Assembly (NCBI GenBank): GCA_963169595.1
Contig: CAUJFM010000245.1
Location: 1-8,827, forward strand
Length of the DNA stretch: 8,827 bases
Direction: 5' to 3'
Source: Bacteroidota bacterium
GTDB lineage: Bacteria > Bacteroidota > Bacteroidia > Flavobacteriales_F > PHOS-HE28
The notes beneath the pieces are model-generated. The model worked only from the letters and a program-made list of their open reading frames with translations. It was not told where the DNA came from and made no database searches. The position numbers were made by a program, and so were the translations under genes. This document shows, piece after piece, positions 6,731 through 8,827 of the stretch (the stretch's first letter is position 1; each line of letters opens with the position of its first letter).

Positions 6731-7132
6731 ATGCGGACCGAGGCCGATCGTTGGTTGGGCGCCCTGTTCCACGGCTGGGTGGAAGTGCTCACGCTCTTGC
6801 TCATGCTCTCCGTCGTGCTCGCCCTCATCGGCTGGGCATGGAACCGCGGCTTCCGTCCCGCCGACCGCGGGCCTCTGGTGCCGGCCACGCTGCTGATCCC
6901 GGCCTTCGGACTGGTGCTTTTGTTGCGCCAGGTGGAGGGGGATGCCTCGGCCTGGGTCATCGCTGGTGGCCTGGTGGTCGGTGGCCTGCTATCCCGGGGG
7001 CTTGAGCCCCGCAGCTTGATCCTGCCTGTTCTGCTCATTGCGGCCTTGCTCGGCACCGGCCTTGTGCTCAGTGCGCTGCTTCTGGCCACCGTGGTCGTGT
7101 TGGTCCTCCTCCTCAGCCCACGGTCACGATGA
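6731..7132 (+). CDS. Small polytopic membrane protein
   Basis: A 133-aa, very hydrophobic protein with four or five predicted membrane helices, at about residues 14-36, 49-66, 73-88 and 95-127 (the last is long enough for two). Loops are short; the charged ones are WNRGFRPADRG (37-47) and SRGLEPR (88-94). No enzymatic or transporter motif is visible and I do not recognise the family. Its TGA overlaps the start of the CotH-like gene in an ATGA junction, so the two are almost certainly co-transcribed and translationally coupled, and the protein may be its membrane partner. CotH genes elsewhere are often near other small membrane proteins such as DUF4956, but this one is shorter and I cannot claim that identity. 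Confidence 0.8.
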   Translation: MRTEADRWLGALFHGWVEVLTLLLMLSVVLALIGWAWNRGFRPADRGPLVPATLLIPAFGLVLLLRQVEGDASAWVIAGGLVVGGLLSRGLEPRSLILPVLLIAALLGTGLVLSALLLATVVVLVLLLSPRSR

Positions 7133-8733
7133 GCGCACGGACCAGGCGCGGAGCGATGGTGCCGGTGGTGCTGGCCGGTCTGGCCCTGGTCTCGCTGATC
7201 GTGTTCGCCGCCCTGCTCGGCCCGCAGCGTGCCGCGCACATCGCCGCCGCCGCCGTCCTGTCCACCACGGTGGATGGCTTGGTGCTGGAACCGCAGCCCC
7301 ATCGCATCCCTATCCTTGAACTAACCGTGGACCAAGCCCGGCTGGACAGCCTGGAGGCCGATCTGCCGTGGAGCGGCGGGCGCAACATCCCGGCCATCCT
7401 GCACCACCATGGCGCTGAGCACAAGGTGCGCTTCCGCTACCGAGGTGTCTATGCCACCTCCCACTTCCTCGGTGGAAAGCGGTCGTTCCGCCTGTCGATG
7501 AAGCGCAGCAATCCATTTGCGCCGTACCGCAAGGTCAACGTGATCAACCCCAAGGCCTTCAACCTGGTGAACGACCACATGGCGGCGTGGCTGGCGGGCA
7601 GCATGGGTGTACCGGTACCGTGGAACGAAATGGTCTTCGTGCGCCTCAACAACAGGGATATCGGCGTGATGGAGCTCTTCGAGCAGGTGGATGGCGACTT
7701 CGAGATGAACCGCCACTTGGTGTCGCACGAGGTGCCCGTGTACAAGGGCGACTATCCGCCGGTCACCGGCCGCGAGCTCACCAAGGGCCGGAACCTGTGG
7801 CAGGATGCCGCTCACTGGGAGTATGCCTCGGATGCCGACAGCAGCCTGGCCCACCAGCGGCTCAAGGCCTTGGTCGATGCCCTGCGGCCCGATGACCGTC
7901 CCTTGGAGGCACGCCGGGACACGCTGGCGCAGCTTGTGGACGTGGAGGCCTTCCTGCGTTATCAGGCGGCGGTCCTGATGCTCAACACGAAGCACATCGA
8001 CCAGTACCACAATCAATGGCTGGTGCTCGATCCGCGCACAGACCGCTTCTATCCCGTGCTCTGGGATGCGCTGCTGCTCTTCGCCCAGCCCGGCGATCCG
8101 CTCTACTACGTGCATGATGCGCTAGCCTATTGGATGCTGCAGGTGCCCGAATGGCGCCTCCAACGCGACCGCTATGTGTGGCAGGCGCTTCAGGAGGTGC
8201 ATCTGAACGGCGGGTTCAATGCCGAGCTGGACCGTGTGCTGGAGCGCATCCGCCCGTCCGTGCTCGCCGATCGCAACAAGTTCGGTAACGTCACCCTCGA
8301 GCCCGAGGACGTGCATCGTTTCTCGTTGGCCCATGTGGTCTCGTCCATCGCGGGACTGCGCACCGGCACCCAGCAGTGGTGGGAGCGCACCCGGCAACGT
8401 CTATCCGCGAACGAGGTGGAAGTATTGCGAGGGGACAGTCTGCAGTTGCGTTCCAGGTCTGAGGCGGCGCTTCGCTTGTCTTGGCCGATCAGTGGGGAAG
8501 GGCCGGTCATCGTGCGCGTGGATGGCCGCGAGGTGGAGGCCGAGGTGCGTGGCGCGGAGGCGTCCATCGTCCTGCACCGCACGCTGGTCACCCCGGATGG
8601 AAAGCCCGGCCATCCCTATGCCGATCGTCGCTGGTTCAATGTGGCGCCGCTGATCAGTTGGGTGAGCTTTTTTCAAGGGACCCCACCGGGTCTGCGGATC
8701 ACCAATGCCGTCACCGATGAGGAGGTCCGCTAA
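7129..8733 (+). CDS. CotH-like (spore coat kinase family) membrane-anchored protein
   Basis: A 534-aa protein with an N-terminal anchor (hydrophobic residues 11-31 after MSARTRRG) and a large extracytoplasmic part. It resembles the CotH family, atypical secretory-pathway protein kinases first described for Bacillus spore coat proteins and common in non-sporulating bacteria. Matching blocks, in order: VRFRYRGVYATSHF (100-113), KRSFRLSMK (117-125), PKAFNLVNDHMAAWLAGSMGV (about 141-161), VFVRLNNRDIGVMELFEQVD (about 169-188), the active-site-like DQYHNQWLVLDP (Asp291, Asn295) and FYPVLWDAL (Asp313). Many family members have WDxD at the last site; here the second Asp is Leu315, so metal binding or kinase activity is uncertain. 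The tail (about 430-534) looks like a small beta-rich domain. The gene starts in an ATGA overlap with the membrane-protein gene, and its last 17 bases overlap the next gene. The substrate is unknown. Confidence 0.85.
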   Translation: MSARTRRGAMVPVVLAGLALVSLIVFAALLGPQRAAHIAAAAVLSTTVDGLVLEPQPHRIPILELTVDQARLDSLEADLPWSGGRNIPAILHHHGAEHKVRFRYRGVYATSHFLGGKRSFRLSMKRSNPFAPYRKVNVINPKAFNLVNDHMAAWLAGSMGVPVPWNEMVFVRLNNRDIGVMELFEQVDGDFEMNRHLVSHEVPVYKGDYPPVTGRELTKGRNLWQDAAHWEYASDADSSLAHQRLKALVDALRPDDRPLEARRDTLAQLVDVEAFLRYQAAVLMLNTKHIDQYHNQWLVLDPRTDRFYPVLWDALLLFAQPGDPLYYVHDALAYWMLQVPEWRLQRDRYVWQALQEVHLNGGFNAELDRVLERIRPSVLADRNKFGNVTLEPEDVHRFSLAHVVSSIAGLRTGTQQWWERTRQRLSANEVEVLRGDSLQLRSRSEAALRLSWPISGEGPVIVRVDGREVEAEVRGAEASIVLHRTLVTPDGKPGHPYADRRWFNVAPLISWVSFFQGTPPGLRITNAVTDEEVR

Positions 8734-8827
8734 GCGCAGTACGCCGCGGCTAGGCGCGTGGCTCATCGGGATGCTGGTCCCGGTGGCCCTGCTCGTGCTG
8801 CTGTTCTCGGTGGCGGACCATCGCCTG
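8717..8827 (+). CDS. N-terminally membrane-anchored protein, 5' part only
   Basis: The first 37 codons of a gene that runs off the right edge. It starts with ATG at 8717 inside the CotH-like gene, in another frame, overlapping it by 17 bases. The N-terminus MRRSAKRSTPRLGAW is strongly basic and is followed by a hydrophobic stretch (LIGMLVPVALLVLLFSV, about 16-32), as in a signal anchor or signal peptide. The frame stays open to the end of the window. Composition matches the two genes before it, so it is probably the third gene of the same envelope operon. Too little is present to name a function. An AGGAGG lies directly after the ATG, but no usable start follows it at ribosome-binding distance, so I take it as coding sequence. 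Confidence 0.65.
   Translation, partial: MRRSAKRSTPRLGAWLIGMLVPVALLVLLFSVADHRL

Noticed and set aside
7321..8115. A 264-codon minus-strand open frame within the CotH-like gene
   Set aside because: Shadow of the plus-strand CotH-like reading frame, which has family motifs and operon overlaps; the antisense product has none.

Overview
The window looks like chromosome from a GC-rich member of the Bacteroidota, probably a Flavobacteriales-type lineage. Three things suggest this: a pair of Fe-S electron-transfer proteins in the form typical of that phylum, a 166-aa protein of a family I know almost only from Bacteroidota (usually mislabelled 'ABC transporter ATPase'), and a tricorn-like S41 peptidase with a lysine/glutamate linker. 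Most starts also lack a clear Shine-Dalgarno sequence, as is usual in this phylum. The taxonomic call is from memory of these families, not from a search.

Layout. (1) 3-1390, plus strand: the 3' part of a membrane-anchored HdrC-like 2x[4Fe-4S] protein, overlapping by one base an HdrB-like CCG-domain protein. Together they form a heterodisulfide-reductase-like electron-transfer pair. (2) 1430-2170, plus strand: a lone PIN-like nuclease candidate with a TTG start and about 50% GC, against about 62% in sampled neighbours. It looks acquired. (3) 2171-2354: a short non-coding stretch with two imperfect inverted repeats and a clear intrinsic terminator for the minus-strand gene. (4) 2355-5585, minus strand: a secreted two-propeller, PDZ-containing tricorn-type serine peptidase with a recognisable Ser/His/Ser/Glu tetrad. 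(5) 5586-5671: a divergent intergenic region with a perfect 16-bp palindrome. (6) 5672-6172, plus strand: the Bacteroidota-specific 166-aa protein, whose stop codon interlocks with that of a convergent, membrane-anchored protein of unknown function at 6169-6681 (minus strand). (7) 6731-8827, plus strand: an overlapping operon of a small polytopic membrane protein, a membrane-anchored CotH-like protein and the start of another N-terminally anchored protein that leaves the window.

How the genes fit together. The Fe-S pair is a redox module coupled by overlapping stop and start codons. The three genes from 6731 on are coupled by 4-base and 17-base overlaps and all have membrane segments, so they probably form one cell-envelope module. 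The tricorn-like peptidase and the 170-aa anchored protein are single minus-strand genes. No mobile-element gene, CRISPR array, tRNA or rRNA was seen. I found no convincing new multi-gene system. The best leads are the foreign-looking PIN gene, the palindrome between the divergent genes, and the overlapping CotH module with its unrecognised partners.
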